Assembly (NCBI RefSeq): GCF_003989135.1
Contig: NZ_RYZZ01000015.1
Coordinates: 62,001-126,000 of the forward strand
Source: Peribacillus cavernae
GTDB taxonomy: Bacteria > Bacillota > Bacilli > Bacillales > DSM-1321
Length of the DNA: 64,000 nucleotides
Reading direction: 5' to 3'
Part shown: positions 47,948 through 57,177 of the stretch, in pieces
Position numbering within the stretch: position 1 is the stretch's first letter
Layout: each line of letters starts with the position of its first letter
Notes under the pieces: model-generated
What the model was told of the DNA's origin: nothing
The model's input: the letters and a program-made list of their open reading frames with translations, nothing else
Databases searched by the model: none
Translations under genes and position numbers: made by a program

Positions 47948-48988
47948 ATGAAAGCACTTATGAAGACAAAGCCCGGTTTTGGAAATTTACATTTACTTGA
48001 TATTCCTGAACCGGTTTGTGATGCGACCGGAATAAAAATAAAAGTGCGGTATTCAGGCATCTGCGGCACAGATATGCATATTTATCATGATAGCTATAAG
48101 AGCTATCCACCTGTTGTGATCGGACATGAATTTTCAGGAGAAGTCGTTGAATCTGGAAAGAACGTAAAAAACATTAATCCGGGAGATATTGTAATGGTGT
48201 TGCCTTCGATTGCCTGGACGTGTAAGAACTGTATGTACTGTAAACAAGGCTATTATATGTTTTGTTCTGAACGCAGAAGTATTGGCAGTGGGGTAAATGG
48301 CAGCTTTACAGAATATGTGGTCGTCAATAAAGAGATGGTTTATAAGGTACCATCTACCATTTCATTACAAGAAGCAGCTCTAGCAGAACCATTAGCATGT
48401 GCAGTACAGGCAATTGAAGAATTGACGGAGTTTCATGCAGGTGATTGGGTCTTGCTTTCAGGACCGGGGCCAATTGGATTACTTTGTTTGAGTTTACTAG
48501 TAAGAAAAGGCTGCAATGTAATTGTTACTGGAACGAGTCAGGATTTAACAAGGCTGAATATTGCCAAAGAACTTAGAGCCCATACAATAGTTGATGTTTT
48601 TACTCAGGATTTGCAGGAAATTGTGGATGAGTTGACAGAAGGTGTTGGTGTAGATGTTGGTGTTGAATGCTCTGGTGCCCCTTCAGCGGTCAATACTTCC
48701 ATTAAAGCAATAAAGAAATTGGGGAAATACATCCAAGTTGGAATTATCGGCAGTGACATCGAAATGGATATGGACTCCATTTTGTATAAGCAAATACAAC
48801 TATACGGATCATATGCTCATTCCATGCAAACATGGGAAAAAGTAAAGAAAATCTTATCGACGAATACGATTGATTTAAAACCTATTATTACCGATGTAGT
48901 TCCACTAAGCGAATGGGAAAGAGCTTTTGAGATCATAGAATCAAAAGAATGCGGAAAAGTGTTGATGTATTACGACTTTGAAGAATGA
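47948..48988 (+). CDS. Zinc-dependent medium-chain alcohol dehydrogenase 2 (sorbitol/butanediol type)
   Basis: 346 residues. Catalytic zinc site SGICGTDMHIYH and GHEFSGEVVE, structural cysteines CKNCMYCKQGYYMFC, cofactor loop SGPGPIGLL. A second, distinct MDR of this island. It precedes the acetoin dehydrogenase genes and its stop overlaps an upstream in-frame ATG of the E1alpha frame. No sigma-54 promoter is visible in the 150 bp upstream, so transcription may come from a SigA promoter or readthrough. Confidence 0.9.
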   Translation: MKALMKTKPGFGNLHLLDIPEPVCDATGIKIKVRYSGICGTDMHIYHDSYKSYPPVVIGHEFSGEVVESGKNVKNINPGDIVMVLPSIAWTCKNCMYCKQGYYMFCSERRSIGSGVNGSFTEYVVVNKEMVYKVPSTISLQEAALAEPLACAVQAIEELTEFHAGDWVLLSGPGPIGLLCLSLLVRKGCNVIVTGTSQDLTRLNIAKELRAHTIVDVFTQDLQEIVDELTEGVGVDVGVECSGAPSAVNTSIKAIKKLGKYIQVGIIGSDIEMDMDSILYKQIQLYGSYAHSMQTWEKVKKILSTNTIDLKPIITDVVPLSEWERAFEIIESKECGKVLMYYDFEE

Positions 48989-49050
48989 AGAAATGGTTTG
49001 ATAAGGAATCGTTAAAGCAAATAAGTTTATATGAGAAAGGGGTTTCCCAT

Positions 49051-50040
49051 ATGAAGACAAGCACGGTTGGAAGCTTACAAAAGCTAGGGAAAGAAAGATT
49101 AAAGGATTTGTTATATCAAATGATTCTTATTCGCAACTTTGAGGAAGCGGTTGAAAAACAGTTTATGCAAGGGAAAATTCACGGAACGATGCATCTTTGT
49201 ATCGGTCAAGAGCCTACCGCTGTTGGTGCATGTGCAGTGTTAACGAATGAAGATAAAATTACGAGCACTCACCGTGGACATGGACATTGTATTGCCAAGG
49301 GCTCAGAAGTGAAATACATGATGGCCGAGCTATTGGGGAAAGAAACGGGGTATTGTAAAGGAAAAGGCGGTTCCATGCATATTGCCGACTTGGAAATAGG
49401 AAATATAGGAGCAAATGGTATTGTAGCAGGGGGTCTGCCATTGGGTTGTGGAGCAGCTCTAACTTCTAAGAAGAAGGATTTAGGCTTTGTCGTTGTTTGC
49501 TTTTTCGGTGACGGAGCGACGAACGAAGGAGCGTTCCATGAATCTGTTAATATAGCGTCTGCTTGGAAATTGCCAGTTATCTTCTTCTGTGAAAATAATC
49601 AGTACGGAATGTCTAGCTCCATCAAAGAAATGACGAACATCGAGAATTTAGCGGACCGTGCAAGTTCATATGGAATTCCAGGCGTTACAATTGACGGCAC
49701 AGATGTTATTGCAGTTATGGAAGAGACACAAAAAGCGTTAGATCGTGCTAAGAATGGTGAAGGCCCTACTTTAATAGAAGCTAAGACTTATAGATGGAGA
49801 GGACACTCCAAAAGTGATGCTAGAAAATACAGAACCCGTGATGAAGAACATGATTGGATGACAAACAGAGACGGAATCAAGCTGTTCAAGGAAAGATTAT
49901 TGAACGAGGGTATTATCACAAGTGAAGAAATTGTTGAAGTAGAAGAAAAAGTGAAGAAAGTGCTGGATGAAGCAATTGAGTTTGCAGAAAACAGTCCTGA
50001 ACCATCACTTAGCTCGCTTGAAGAAGACGTATTTGCATAA
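49051..50040 (+). CDS. acoA: Acetoin dehydrogenase-type E1 component, alpha subunit
   Basis: 329 residues from ATG 49051, placed behind GAAAGGGG; an ATG at 48985 overlaps the previous stop and has no RBS. ThDP-binding E1alpha motifs: [54 protein letters not shown]. These closely parallel Bacillus AcoA rather than PdhA. With E1beta it cleaves acetoin to acetaldehyde and an acetyl group passed to E2. Symbol by resemblance and order (E1a-E1b-E2-E3). Confidence 0.85.
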   Translation: MKTSTVGSLQKLGKERLKDLLYQMILIRNFEEAVEKQFMQGKIHGTMHLCIGQEPTAVGACAVLTNEDKITSTHRGHGHCIAKGSEVKYMMAELLGKETGYCKGKGGSMHIADLEIGNIGANGIVAGGLPLGCGAALTSKKKDLGFVVVCFFGDGATNEGAFHESVNIASAWKLPVIFFCENNQYGMSSSIKEMTNIENLADRASSYGIPGVTIDGTDVIAVMEETQKALDRAKNGEGPTLIEAKTYRWRGHSKSDARKYRTRDEEHDWMTNRDGIKLFKERLLNEGIITSEEIVEVEEKVKKVLDEAIEFAENSPEPSLSSLEEDVFA

Positions 50041-50066
50041 GAAAAGGCAGGGAGGGAGGACTATTC

Positions 50067-51053
50067 ATGCGTGAAATTACATATGCAGAAGCAATTAATG
50101 AGGTTATGTGCCAAGAAATTGAAGCAAATGAAGATGTTTTTATTTTAGGTGAGGATATTGGGATTTATGGTGGTGCGTTCGGGCTAACTAGAGGAATGAT
50201 TGAAAAGTTAGGACCAGAAAAAGTATTAAATACTCCTATTTCAGAACAAGCCATTACAGGAGTTGCAATCGGGGCAGCCTTAATGGGAATGCGTCCCATT
50301 TTAGAACTCCAATTTTCTGATTTCGTGACAGTTGCGATGGATCAAATCGTAAACCAGGCAGCTAAAATACGTTATATGTATGGCGGAAAAGGAAAAGTTC
50401 CTATCGTAATCCGTACCCCAGGCGGCTCTGGAGCTGGTTTTGCAGCTCAACATTCACAAAGCTTAGAGGCTTGGATGGCACATATACCGGGATTGAAAGT
50501 GGTGCAGCCATCTACAGCTTATGATGCGAAAGGTTTGTTTAGAGCAGCGTTAGAAGATGACAATCCAGTTATTTTCTATGAACATAAGCTTTTATATGGC
50601 ATGAAAGACGATGTACCGGAGGAATCTTACGTGATTCCTCTTGGAAAAGCTGATATTAAGCGTGAAGGTAAGGATGTTACAGTCGTTGCAACTTCAATTA
50701 TGGTTCATAGAGCATTGCAAGCAGCTGAAGAGCTTGAAAAAGAAGGAATTAGTGTTGAGGTCATCGATCCGCGTACATTAGTTCCGTTAGATATAGAAAC
50801 AATTGTTGAATCGGTGAAAAAAACTGGGCGTGCGGTCGTTGTATATGAAGCTGTTCAACGGGGTGGATACGGAGCAGAGATTGCCAGTGTGATTAACGAA
50901 GGTGAAGCATTTGATTATCTTGATGCACCAGTAGTCAGACTAGGCGGAAAAGCTGTGCCAATTCCGTATAATCCAACACTTGAAAAGAAAGCTGTTCCGC
51001 AAGTTGAAGATATTATTAATGCTATTAAATCAACGGTAGTAACGTATGCCTGA
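50067..51053 (+). CDS. acoB: Acetoin dehydrogenase-type E1 component, beta subunit
   Basis: 328 residues. [58 protein letters not shown] and the C-terminal transketolase half ([25 protein letters not shown]) are complete. Pairs with the upstream alpha subunit in an alpha2beta2 E1. RBS GGGAGGAGG region before ATG 50067. Confidence 0.88.
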   Translation: MREITYAEAINEVMCQEIEANEDVFILGEDIGIYGGAFGLTRGMIEKLGPEKVLNTPISEQAITGVAIGAALMGMRPILELQFSDFVTVAMDQIVNQAAKIRYMYGGKGKVPIVIRTPGGSGAGFAAQHSQSLEAWMAHIPGLKVVQPSTAYDAKGLFRAALEDDNPVIFYEHKLLYGMKDDVPEESYVIPLGKADIKREGKDVTVVATSIMVHRALQAAEELEKEGISVEVIDPRTLVPLDIETIVESVKKTGRAVVVYEAVQRGGYGAEIASVINEGEAFDYLDAPVVRLGGKAVPIPYNPTLEKKAVPQVEDIINAIKSTVVTYA

Positions 51054-51067
51054 TGGGAGGTTAAACA

Positions 51068-52375
51068 ATGGCTGAGCAAGTTCTGATGCCAAAGCTCGGG
51101 GCAACCATGGAAAAGGGAACTATTTTGGATTGGATGAAGAATGAAGGGGACCGAGTTGAAAAAGGTGAACCTATTCTTGAAATTATGACCGACAAAATCA
51201 ATCTTGAAGTGGAAGCAACAACGTCAGGAATTCTGTTAAAGAGATTATTTGATGTTGATACGGAAGTAGCCGTTTTGGAGCCAATTGCTTATATTGGCGA
51301 GGAAGGTGAAGAATTTGGTGATCTTCGAAACAAACGAACAGAGGACTTGAAAGAAGAGATTGTACCAGTAGTAGCAGGCACTGTTCCTTCAACCGGTACG
51401 GAAATTGAAACTGATTTTAATGTAATAAACAAACCAAGAAAAACGCCTGCAGCAAATAAGTTGGCAAAAGACAATGGCATTAATTTACGTCAAATTAAAG
51501 GTACAGGTCCAAATAACCGCATCCATGCAAAGGATGTTGAATTATTTATCAATAGTAAACAAAGAGTCAGCCCACTTGCTAGTAAGCTTGCTAATGATCA
51601 AAATATTGATTTAGCAAACATCAAAGGCACGGGCGCGAACGGAAAGATTGTAACAAAAGATATAGTGAAAAATAGTCCGATCCTGCAGAATCAAACGATT
51701 CAATATGCCGGCATGAGAAAGGTGATCGGAGAAAGAATGGTACAGAGTGTTACTACTGTACCTCATGTAACGCTAACATCAGAAGTCGAAATGACGGCGG
51801 CAATCGAATTAAGAACGAAACTTCTAGACAAAATTAGTAAGGTCACGGGATATCGTTTATCCTATACTGAAATTTTTATTAAAGCGGTAGCACAAGCATT
51901 AAAAGCACACAAAATGGTGAATGCTTCATTAAATGGCAATACGATTGAACTTCATTCTGAAGTGAATATTGGCTTAGCTGTTGCTGTCCCGAATGGATTA
52001 GTAGTGCCAGTTATCAGAAATGCGGATACCTTAGGGCTTTCAGCTCTTACAGAAGAAAATAAAAGAATAGTAAAACTTGCACGAGAGAATAAGCTATCTC
52101 CTGAAAACTTTGCGGGGGGAACATTCACGATCAGTAATTTAGGAATGTATGCTGTCGATGCGTTTACACCAATTATTAATCAGCCACAGTCTGCTATTCT
52201 TGGAATTGGTCGAATCCGGGAAAAAGTCGTTTCTAACAACGGATCATTTGCTGCTAGGCAATTTGTTACCTTAAGCCTTTCCTTTGATCATCGGGTGATT
52301 GATGGAGCTCCGGCAGCAGAGTTTCTCACTGAACTGAAAAATTTATTAGAAAATCCTTATGAATTAATGGTTTGA
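51068..52375 (+). CDS. acoC: Acetoin dehydrogenase-type E2 (dihydrolipoamide acetyltransferase) with two subunit-binding domains
   Basis: 435 residues. One lipoyl domain (lipoylated Lys43 in MTDKINLEVEA). Then two peripheral subunit-binding domains in tandem: about 123-161 (KTPAANKLAKDNGI, KGTGPNNRIHAKDV) and 167-204 (VSPLASKLANDQNI, KGTGANGKIVTKDI). The catalytic acyltransferase domain ends with SFDHRVIDGAPAAEF near residue 407. It transfers the acetyl group to CoA. B. subtilis AcoC has one subunit-binding domain, so the second is a local addition. Confidence 0.88.
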   Translation: MAEQVLMPKLGATMEKGTILDWMKNEGDRVEKGEPILEIMTDKINLEVEATTSGILLKRLFDVDTEVAVLEPIAYIGEEGEEFGDLRNKRTEDLKEEIVPVVAGTVPSTGTEIETDFNVINKPRKTPAANKLAKDNGINLRQIKGTGPNNRIHAKDVELFINSKQRVSPLASKLANDQNIDLANIKGTGANGKIVTKDIVKNSPILQNQTIQYAGMRKVIGERMVQSVTTVPHVTLTSEVEMTAAIELRTKLLDKISKVTGYRLSYTEIFIKAVAQALKAHKMVNASLNGNTIELHSEVNIGLAVAVPNGLVVPVIRNADTLGLSALTEENKRIVKLARENKLSPENFAGGTFTISNLGMYAVDAFTPIINQPQSAILGIGRIREKVVSNNGSFAARQFVTLSLSFDHRVIDGAPAAEFLTELKNLLENPYELMV

Positions 52376-52385
52376 GGTGAGAGAT

Positions 52386-53777
52386 ATGAAAATATACGAT
52401 TTAGTTGTAGTCGGAGGAGGACCAGGTGGATATATTGCTGCAGAGCATGCCGCAAAACATGGTTTGTCCGTGGCACTCGTTGAAAATCAATTTCTTGGGG
52501 GAACATGCCTAAACACAGGGTGCATTCCATCAAAAACGCTTTTACGGCATTCTGAATTCCTCGACTTGTTAGAAAAAGCAAAGCAGTGGGGAATAGAAGC
52601 GGGAAATGTCACCCTTTCTTTTGAAAAAATGATGCAACGGAAAAACAGTGTAGTCGAGAATTTACGCAAAGGTGTGGAATTCTTGCTGAAAAGCACGAAT
52701 GTCAATATTTACAATGGATTAGCAACGGTTCATTCTGACTATCGAGTTACCATTGATTCAAAGAATACTCAATCAGAGGTGTATGGTGAAAAAATTATCA
52801 TTGCTACTGGTTCAAAACCATTCATTCCTCCTGTTAAAGGCGTTGAACAGATAAAAGCCCATACAAGTGATACGATTTTTGACTTGAACTATATTCCAAA
52901 ATCAATCGTCATCGTTGGTGGAGGAATTATCGCAGTCGAGTTTGCTTGTATTTTTTCAAGCTTAAACGTGGATGTGACCATCATTGAAATGGGAGAAAGG
53001 TTAATTGCCACAGAAGATGAAGATGCATCGAAGTTAATGACAAAAGAGCTTAAGAAAAAAGGCATCACCATTCATATATCTGCAAAAGTAGTTGAGGCAA
53101 GTGAAATTGATTCGGAAAAGGCATTAACAGTTGAGCTTGCGAATTCTGAGAAGATGACAGTTTCTGCCGAAGAAGTTCTGTTTGCCTCAGGCCGAAAGCC
53201 GAATTTAACTGGTATAAATAAGTTGGGATTGACCATGAATGAACCGTTCATCGCAGTGAATAAGCAAATGGAAACAAGCTTTCCGAATGTTTATGCGGTT
53301 GGTGACGTCATTGGCGGCTGGCAATTAGCCCATGTTGCAAGTAGCGAAGGCATAGTGGCAGCAGCAAACACAGCGGGTATACACAAGGAAATTGATTATA
53401 AAGTGGTACCTCGCTGTATCTATACCTATCCTGAGATTGCCAGTGTTGGATTATCAGAAAAAGAGGCAAAAGAAAGAGGATATTCTTATCGGTGTGAGAC
53501 GCTGCAGCTAAGAGCGAACGGCAAAACGTTGGCTATGGATGAGTCAAGCGGTTTTATCAAGCTCATTGCAGATGACCGCTACGACGAAATTCTTGGAGCG
53601 GTTATGGTTGGCCCTCATGTAACCGAAATGATTTCTGAAGTATCCACCGCTATTTTCTTAGAAGGTACTGTGGATGAACTGGCTTCACTGATCCATCCAC
53701 ATCCTACTGTTTCAGAAGGAATATGGGAAGTCGCAAGAACGTGGCTTGAGAAAAAGAAAAGTTTCATTCATCACTAG
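52386..53777 (+). CDS. acoL: Dihydrolipoamide dehydrogenase (E3)
   Basis: 463 residues from ATG 52386 (GAGGTGAG upstream). FAD loop VVGGGPGGYIAAEHA, redox-active disulfide GGTCLNTGCIPSKTLL, NAD loop IVGGGIIAVEFACIFSSL, and C-terminal HPHPTVSEG with the catalytic His-Glu pair. Reoxidises E2 lipoate. Last gene of the acoABCL set; terminator at 53810 follows. Confidence 0.93.
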   Translation: MKIYDLVVVGGGPGGYIAAEHAAKHGLSVALVENQFLGGTCLNTGCIPSKTLLRHSEFLDLLEKAKQWGIEAGNVTLSFEKMMQRKNSVVENLRKGVEFLLKSTNVNIYNGLATVHSDYRVTIDSKNTQSEVYGEKIIIATGSKPFIPPVKGVEQIKAHTSDTIFDLNYIPKSIVIVGGGIIAVEFACIFSSLNVDVTIIEMGERLIATEDEDASKLMTKELKKKGITIHISAKVVEASEIDSEKALTVELANSEKMTVSAEEVLFASGRKPNLTGINKLGLTMNEPFIAVNKQMETSFPNVYAVGDVIGGWQLAHVASSEGIVAAANTAGIHKEIDYKVVPRCIYTYPEIASVGLSEKEAKERGYSYRCETLQLRANGKTLAMDESSGFIKLIADDRYDEILGAVMVGPHVTEMISEVSTAIFLEGTVDELASLIHPHPTVSEGIWEVARTWLEKKKSFIHH

Positions 53778-53809
53778 AATGGAGGATGGATTGTTTCAGT
53801 ATAAAGGAG

Positions 53810-53842
53810 GTGATAAGTGTGAGTAACTTATCACTTTTTTTA
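53810..53842 (+). terminator. acoL terminator
   Basis: GTGATAAGT (53810-53818) pairs with ACTTATCAC (53826-53834), 7-nt loop, T-run after. Nearly identical to the hairpin at 59007. Confidence 0.88.
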
Positions 53843-53856
53843 TTCATCCATTTAAT

Positions 53857-53903
53857 ATTCTTATAAATTCTCACGAATTCTCAACCATTCTCAGTTTTTC
53901 TTA
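53857..53903 (+). promoter_or_regulatory. Five-copy WTTCTYA array at exact 10-bp period (putative enhancer A)
   Basis: Copies at 53857 (ATTCTTA), 53867, 53877, 53887 (ATTCTCA each) and 53897 (TTTCTTA). All starts are 10 bp apart, so all lie on one helix face. It ends 260 bp upstream of the -24 GG, the right distance for a sigma-54 activator binding site. Confidence 0.75.
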
Positions 53904-54160
53904 AATGGCTTTATCTTTTCCCAATTAAACCAATATAGAAAAGAACAAGCTCATAACATGAACTGATAGTTAGTAATGTTATTGACTTTTTTCTAATATA
54001 TCAATGCATAGTATCGGATGATTTTTGAAAAAGTGTTCTTGTAAACACTAGGTTCATATTAACATTTCTCAGGAGTTTTCTTCTTTAGAAAAACGAGCAA
54101 ATGAGAGTATTAAAGATATTTTTTAAAAAAATAGAGGTGTGGTCTTGAGCTTATAAAAAT

Positions 54161-54177
54161 TTGGCATCGATCTTGCA
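54161..54177 (+). promoter_or_regulatory. Sigma-54 promoter of LLM module A
   Basis: TTGGCATCGATCTTGCA: GG 54163-54164, GC 54175-54176, 10-bp spacing. Preceded by GAGCTTATA as in module B. Confidence 0.9.
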
Positions 54178-54219
54178 TATTACTAATTTGAAAGCAGAAA
54201 CCTTAAGGAGATGAATTTA

Positions 54220-55311
54220 ATGAAGTTAGGAATGTTTTTAATGCCCTCACATCCACCTGAAAGAAGTCTTTATGATGCAACGGAATGGGATTTAGAGATG
54301 ATTCAATACGCAGATCAATTAGGCTATGAGGAAGCATGGATTGGGGAGCATTTTACGTCTCCATGGGAGCCAATTCCAGCTCCTGACTTACTTATTGCTC
54401 AAGCTCTTAAAAGTACTAAGCAAATTAAGCTTGCACCAGGTGCGCACCTGTTGCCTTATCATAATCCAGTTGAGTTAGCCCACCGTGTTGCCTATCTTGA
54501 CAACCTTTCACAAGGACGCTTGATGCTTGGAATTGGGGCAGGGGGGCTTCCTAGTGATTATGATACGTTTGGTGTCGATGGGTTACATGGAGAAAATAGG
54601 AGAATGACAGCGGAAGCACTAGAAATAATGCTGAAGATTTGGAAAGAAAAAGAACCCTTTGAATACAAAGGTGAATATTGGAAGGCAAATAGAATAGAAG
54701 GGAACGAGTTTTTAAGACCCCATATAGAACCATACCAAAAACCTCATCCGCAAATTGGGGTAACTGGACTTAGTCCAGGGTCGGAAACCTTGATAATGGC
54801 AGGAGAAAAGGGATTTATTCCTATGAGTCTTGGAAATAATCTCGACTACATTGCTAGCCACTGGAAGTCTGTTGAAGAAGGCGCTAAAAGAAGTGGTAAA
54901 ACCCCGCAGCGCAGCGAGTGGAGAATTACACGTGATGTGTTTGTAGCAGATACAGATGAAGAAGCACTGGAAGGTTCCTTATATTCAATGATGGGCAGAC
55001 AGCATCGTGAATATTATTTGCCTCTGTTTAAAACCCTTCGTGCCATTTCAGTATTTAAACATAAAGAGTCTGTAGATGATAATGAAGTTACACCGGAATA
55101 TGTTGCAAAACATAATTGGTTTGTTGGCTCGCCCGAAACAGTTGCAACTAAATTTGCGAATATTTATGAGAAAGTTGGCGGATTTGGAACTTTACTTGTA
55201 ACTGGCTACGACTATAGTGAAAATCCTGAAGCATGGAAAAAATCAATGCGGCTATTAAAAGAGGAAGTACTGCCAAGATTAGCAAGTAAATTATCAAAAG
55301 TAGAAATATAA
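54220..55311 (+). CDS. LLM-class flavin-dependent monooxygenase A
   Basis: 363 residues from ATG 54220; AAGGAG ends at the in-frame ATG 54211, which is too close to be used. Bacterial-luciferase-like barrel: MKLGMFLMPSHPPERSLYD, EEAWIGEHFTSPWEPIPAPD, LAPGAHLLPYHNPVELAHR and LGIGAGGLPSDYDTFG. This subgroup resembles FMNH2-dependent limonene-1,2-monooxygenase and type-II Baeyer-Villiger enzymes. Expected reaction: epoxidation or ketone-to-ester oxygenation using reduced flavin from a partner reductase. Followed directly by such a reductase. Substrate unknown. Confidence 0.88.
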   Translation: MKLGMFLMPSHPPERSLYDATEWDLEMIQYADQLGYEEAWIGEHFTSPWEPIPAPDLLIAQALKSTKQIKLAPGAHLLPYHNPVELAHRVAYLDNLSQGRLMLGIGAGGLPSDYDTFGVDGLHGENRRMTAEALEIMLKIWKEKEPFEYKGEYWKANRIEGNEFLRPHIEPYQKPHPQIGVTGLSPGSETLIMAGEKGFIPMSLGNNLDYIASHWKSVEEGAKRSGKTPQRSEWRITRDVFVADTDEEALEGSLYSMMGRQHREYYLPLFKTLRAISVFKHKESVDDNEVTPEYVAKHNWFVGSPETVATKFANIYEKVGGFGTLLVTGYDYSENPEAWKKSMRLLKEEVLPRLASKLSKVEI

Positions 55312-55342
55312 TATCAGAAGTTTAATAGGGAGGTTAGGCCAA

Positions 55343-55852
55343 TTGAATAACGAAAAAGTATCTGTATTTAAGCAAATCATGGGCTCTTATCCGACGGGAG
55401 TAACAATCCTGACGACTATGGATGCAGAGAGAAATCCGTGTGGTCTTACAGTCAATTCATTTGCTTCCGTTTCCTTGGATCCTTTATTAGTTTTATGGTG
55501 CATAGATCGCAAGGCTTCGTCATTAGAAGCATTCAAACAATCACCAAACTTTGCAGTGCACGTATTGGCAGCAGATCAAAAAGATCTTTGCTGGGCATTC
55601 GCGGGTAAGGAGCCTGATCGATTTTCAAAAGCCAGTTGGAATCTGTCAGAAAATAAACTGCCAATTCTTTCAGGTTCACTGGGAGTGATGGAATGCAAAA
55701 AGGTTCAGGAAATCGACTCAGGTGATCATCTCATTTTAATCGGCCAGGTTATCCATATAGAGAATCAGGAAAAGGAGCCAATGTTGTATTTTCGGCGAAA
55801 TGTCGGTGCTGTTCCTACTAATTGGCCAGAATTGGCCAGCTTAACCAAATAA
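55343..55852 (+). CDS. Flavin reductase (monooxygenase partner, HpaC-like)
   Basis: 169 residues from TTG 55343 (GGGAGG upstream). The GSYPTGVTILTTMDAERNPCGLTVNSF motif, SLDPLLVLWCIDRKASS and GDHLILIGQV are characteristic of the FMN-binding split-barrel reductases that feed FMNH2 to two-component monooxygenases. It lies 31 bp after LLM A, so they should form one system. Confidence 0.92.
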   Translation: MNNEKVSVFKQIMGSYPTGVTILTTMDAERNPCGLTVNSFASVSLDPLLVLWCIDRKASSLEAFKQSPNFAVHVLAADQKDLCWAFAGKEPDRFSKASWNLSENKLPILSGSLGVMECKKVQEIDSGDHLILIGQVIHIENQEKEPMLYFRRNVGAVPTNWPELASLTK

Positions 55853-55935
55853 GAAAGATGGGCGGGTATGCCATAGAATTACCAATCCGCCCTTATCTGT
55901 TGCTTGATTAATACTTAAAAGGAGGGAGTCATTCG

Positions 55936-56715
55936 ATGGAAAAACTTTATTGGGTCATAAGCAGAGGAGGCAAACAAATTTCTACTATTGTGCATGTTCC
56001 ACAGAATACTGCCTCCTCTAAAGGAAAATCCCCCGTGATTGTATACTTTCACGGGTTTGCCGGCAATAAGACCGTTGGGAATCGAATGGGTGTAAAACTG
56101 GCAAGACGGTTATGTGCAGAAGGATACTTGGTAGTTCGTTTTGATTATATAGGTTCGGGAGAAAGTGAAGGAGATTTTGAAACTGATACCTTTTTCACCG
56201 GGTGGATAGAAGATGCACAGATCGTGTTGGCATGGACAAAAACGTTGGAGAACGCCGATTTGAAGAGAATCGGGATCATTGGCCACAGTTTGGGTGGTGC
56301 GTTGGTGACACACTTATCAGCGTCGGATAAAACATTAAAATCGATTTGCACATTGTCTCCTGTCTCTTACTTGGAGAGAAACTTCGAACAAATCATCCTT
56401 GGGCCTGCATTGTGGGCAGATTTATTACGTGGCCAAACCATCCGTAATTTTAATGGATCGGGATATTCATTATCCTCTCTATTTGCTCAAGACATAGTGC
56501 GATACAATATCTTGGAAAGCGCAGGAAAAATCTCGCAGCCTATCCTTATTATCCACGGAAAAAAAGATCAAGTCGTGCCTGTAGCAAACAGCTATGATTT
56601 GGAACGCTCTCTGGTTTCGCCAAACAAACGCCTGGAAGTTTTTGAGGACGAGGGGCATTTATTTTCCGAGAAGATCTACCTTGCTGTGATCGATTGGTTT
56701 AAGAATACACTATAA
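55936..56715 (+). CDS. Alpha/beta hydrolase (esterase-like)
   Basis: 259 residues. Oxyanion segment YFHGFAGN, nucleophile elbow GHSLGG (Ser near 117), acid HGKKDQVVP and catalytic His DEGHLF: a full triad. The subgroup includes cinnamoyl/feruloyl-type esterases. If LLM A makes an ester or lactone, this enzyme could hydrolyse it; that link is inferred from adjacency. A short hairpin (GGGCGG 55860 / CCGCCC 55887) precedes it. Confidence 0.88.
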   Translation: MEKLYWVISRGGKQISTIVHVPQNTASSKGKSPVIVYFHGFAGNKTVGNRMGVKLARRLCAEGYLVVRFDYIGSGESEGDFETDTFFTGWIEDAQIVLAWTKTLENADLKRIGIIGHSLGGALVTHLSASDKTLKSICTLSPVSYLERNFEQIILGPALWADLLRGQTIRNFNGSGYSLSSLFAQDIVRYNILESAGKISQPILIIHGKKDQVVPVANSYDLERSLVSPNKRLEVFEDEGHLFSEKIYLAVIDWFKNTL

Positions 56716-56766
56716 TTTTCTCTGATTTTTAATACAGGGGGATTTAATTTAAGTAATCATAAATTA

Positions 56767-57075
56767 ATGCCGTTATTAGATCCTAAAAATATAGTTTTCA
56801 TTGTTGTTTCGAACGACACCAATAAGGTCGGTGGCAGGCCGATTGAATATTTAAAAAGATAGGGTTTTAAAGGTACAATACATCCCGGCGTTTGGATAGT
56901 GTCATGGGTAGGAGGTCAAAACGGAGTTGTTCAACAACTTAGTAAGAGTGGGGTTCCTTCATTTGAAGATCGGACTATGTGTGTTAGAGCCTTTTCGAAA
57001 TTCGTTGACTATCATTTAGATTTAAAATTGATTTTCCAAAAAGTGTTGATTCACGTTGATAATACAGTAAAAATA
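56767..57075 (+). pseudogene. Remnant of NDP-forming acyl-CoA synthetase (CoA-binding domain)
   Basis: MPLLDPKNIVFIVVSNDTNK followed by VGGRPIEYLKR matches the start of ADP-forming acyl-CoA synthetases (CoA-binding domain). An in-frame TAG (56860-56862) interrupts it. Beyond the stop the frame reads GFKGTIHP, then jumps to SWVGG ... SGVPSFEDRTMCVRAFSKFVDY, a later segment of the same protein family, so most of the gene has been deleted. It lies in frame with the downstream regulator gene. Confidence 0.7.
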
Positions 57076-57177
57076 TCATATGATTATAATAAGAATTTTA
57101 TAAATTCAGAAAATTTCAGAAAATATTTTATCTTAGGGCAAAGTCTAATTCCAAGACTTAAGGGAGATGATATTTTT

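Larger units (their letters stand above)
53778..54219. other. Intergenic control region of LLM module A
   Basis: 440 bp: terminator (53810-53842), five-copy 10-bp-phased array (53857-53903), about 260 bp of AT-rich DNA, and the sigma-54 promoter at 54161. The whole block is similar in order to 59007-59588. Confidence 0.8.

Noticed and set aside
53802-53866. Perfect Shine-Dalgarno (AAAGGAGGTGAT) followed by GTG and 15 codons
   Set aside because: The frame overlaps a terminator stem that is duplicated at 59007 without the Shine-Dalgarno match, so the terminator explains the sequence better.
56899-57177. Long N-terminal extension of the AcoR-like activator
   Set aside because: The translation matches CoA-synthetase debris, and TTG 57178 gives an N terminus that lines up with Bacillus AcoR.
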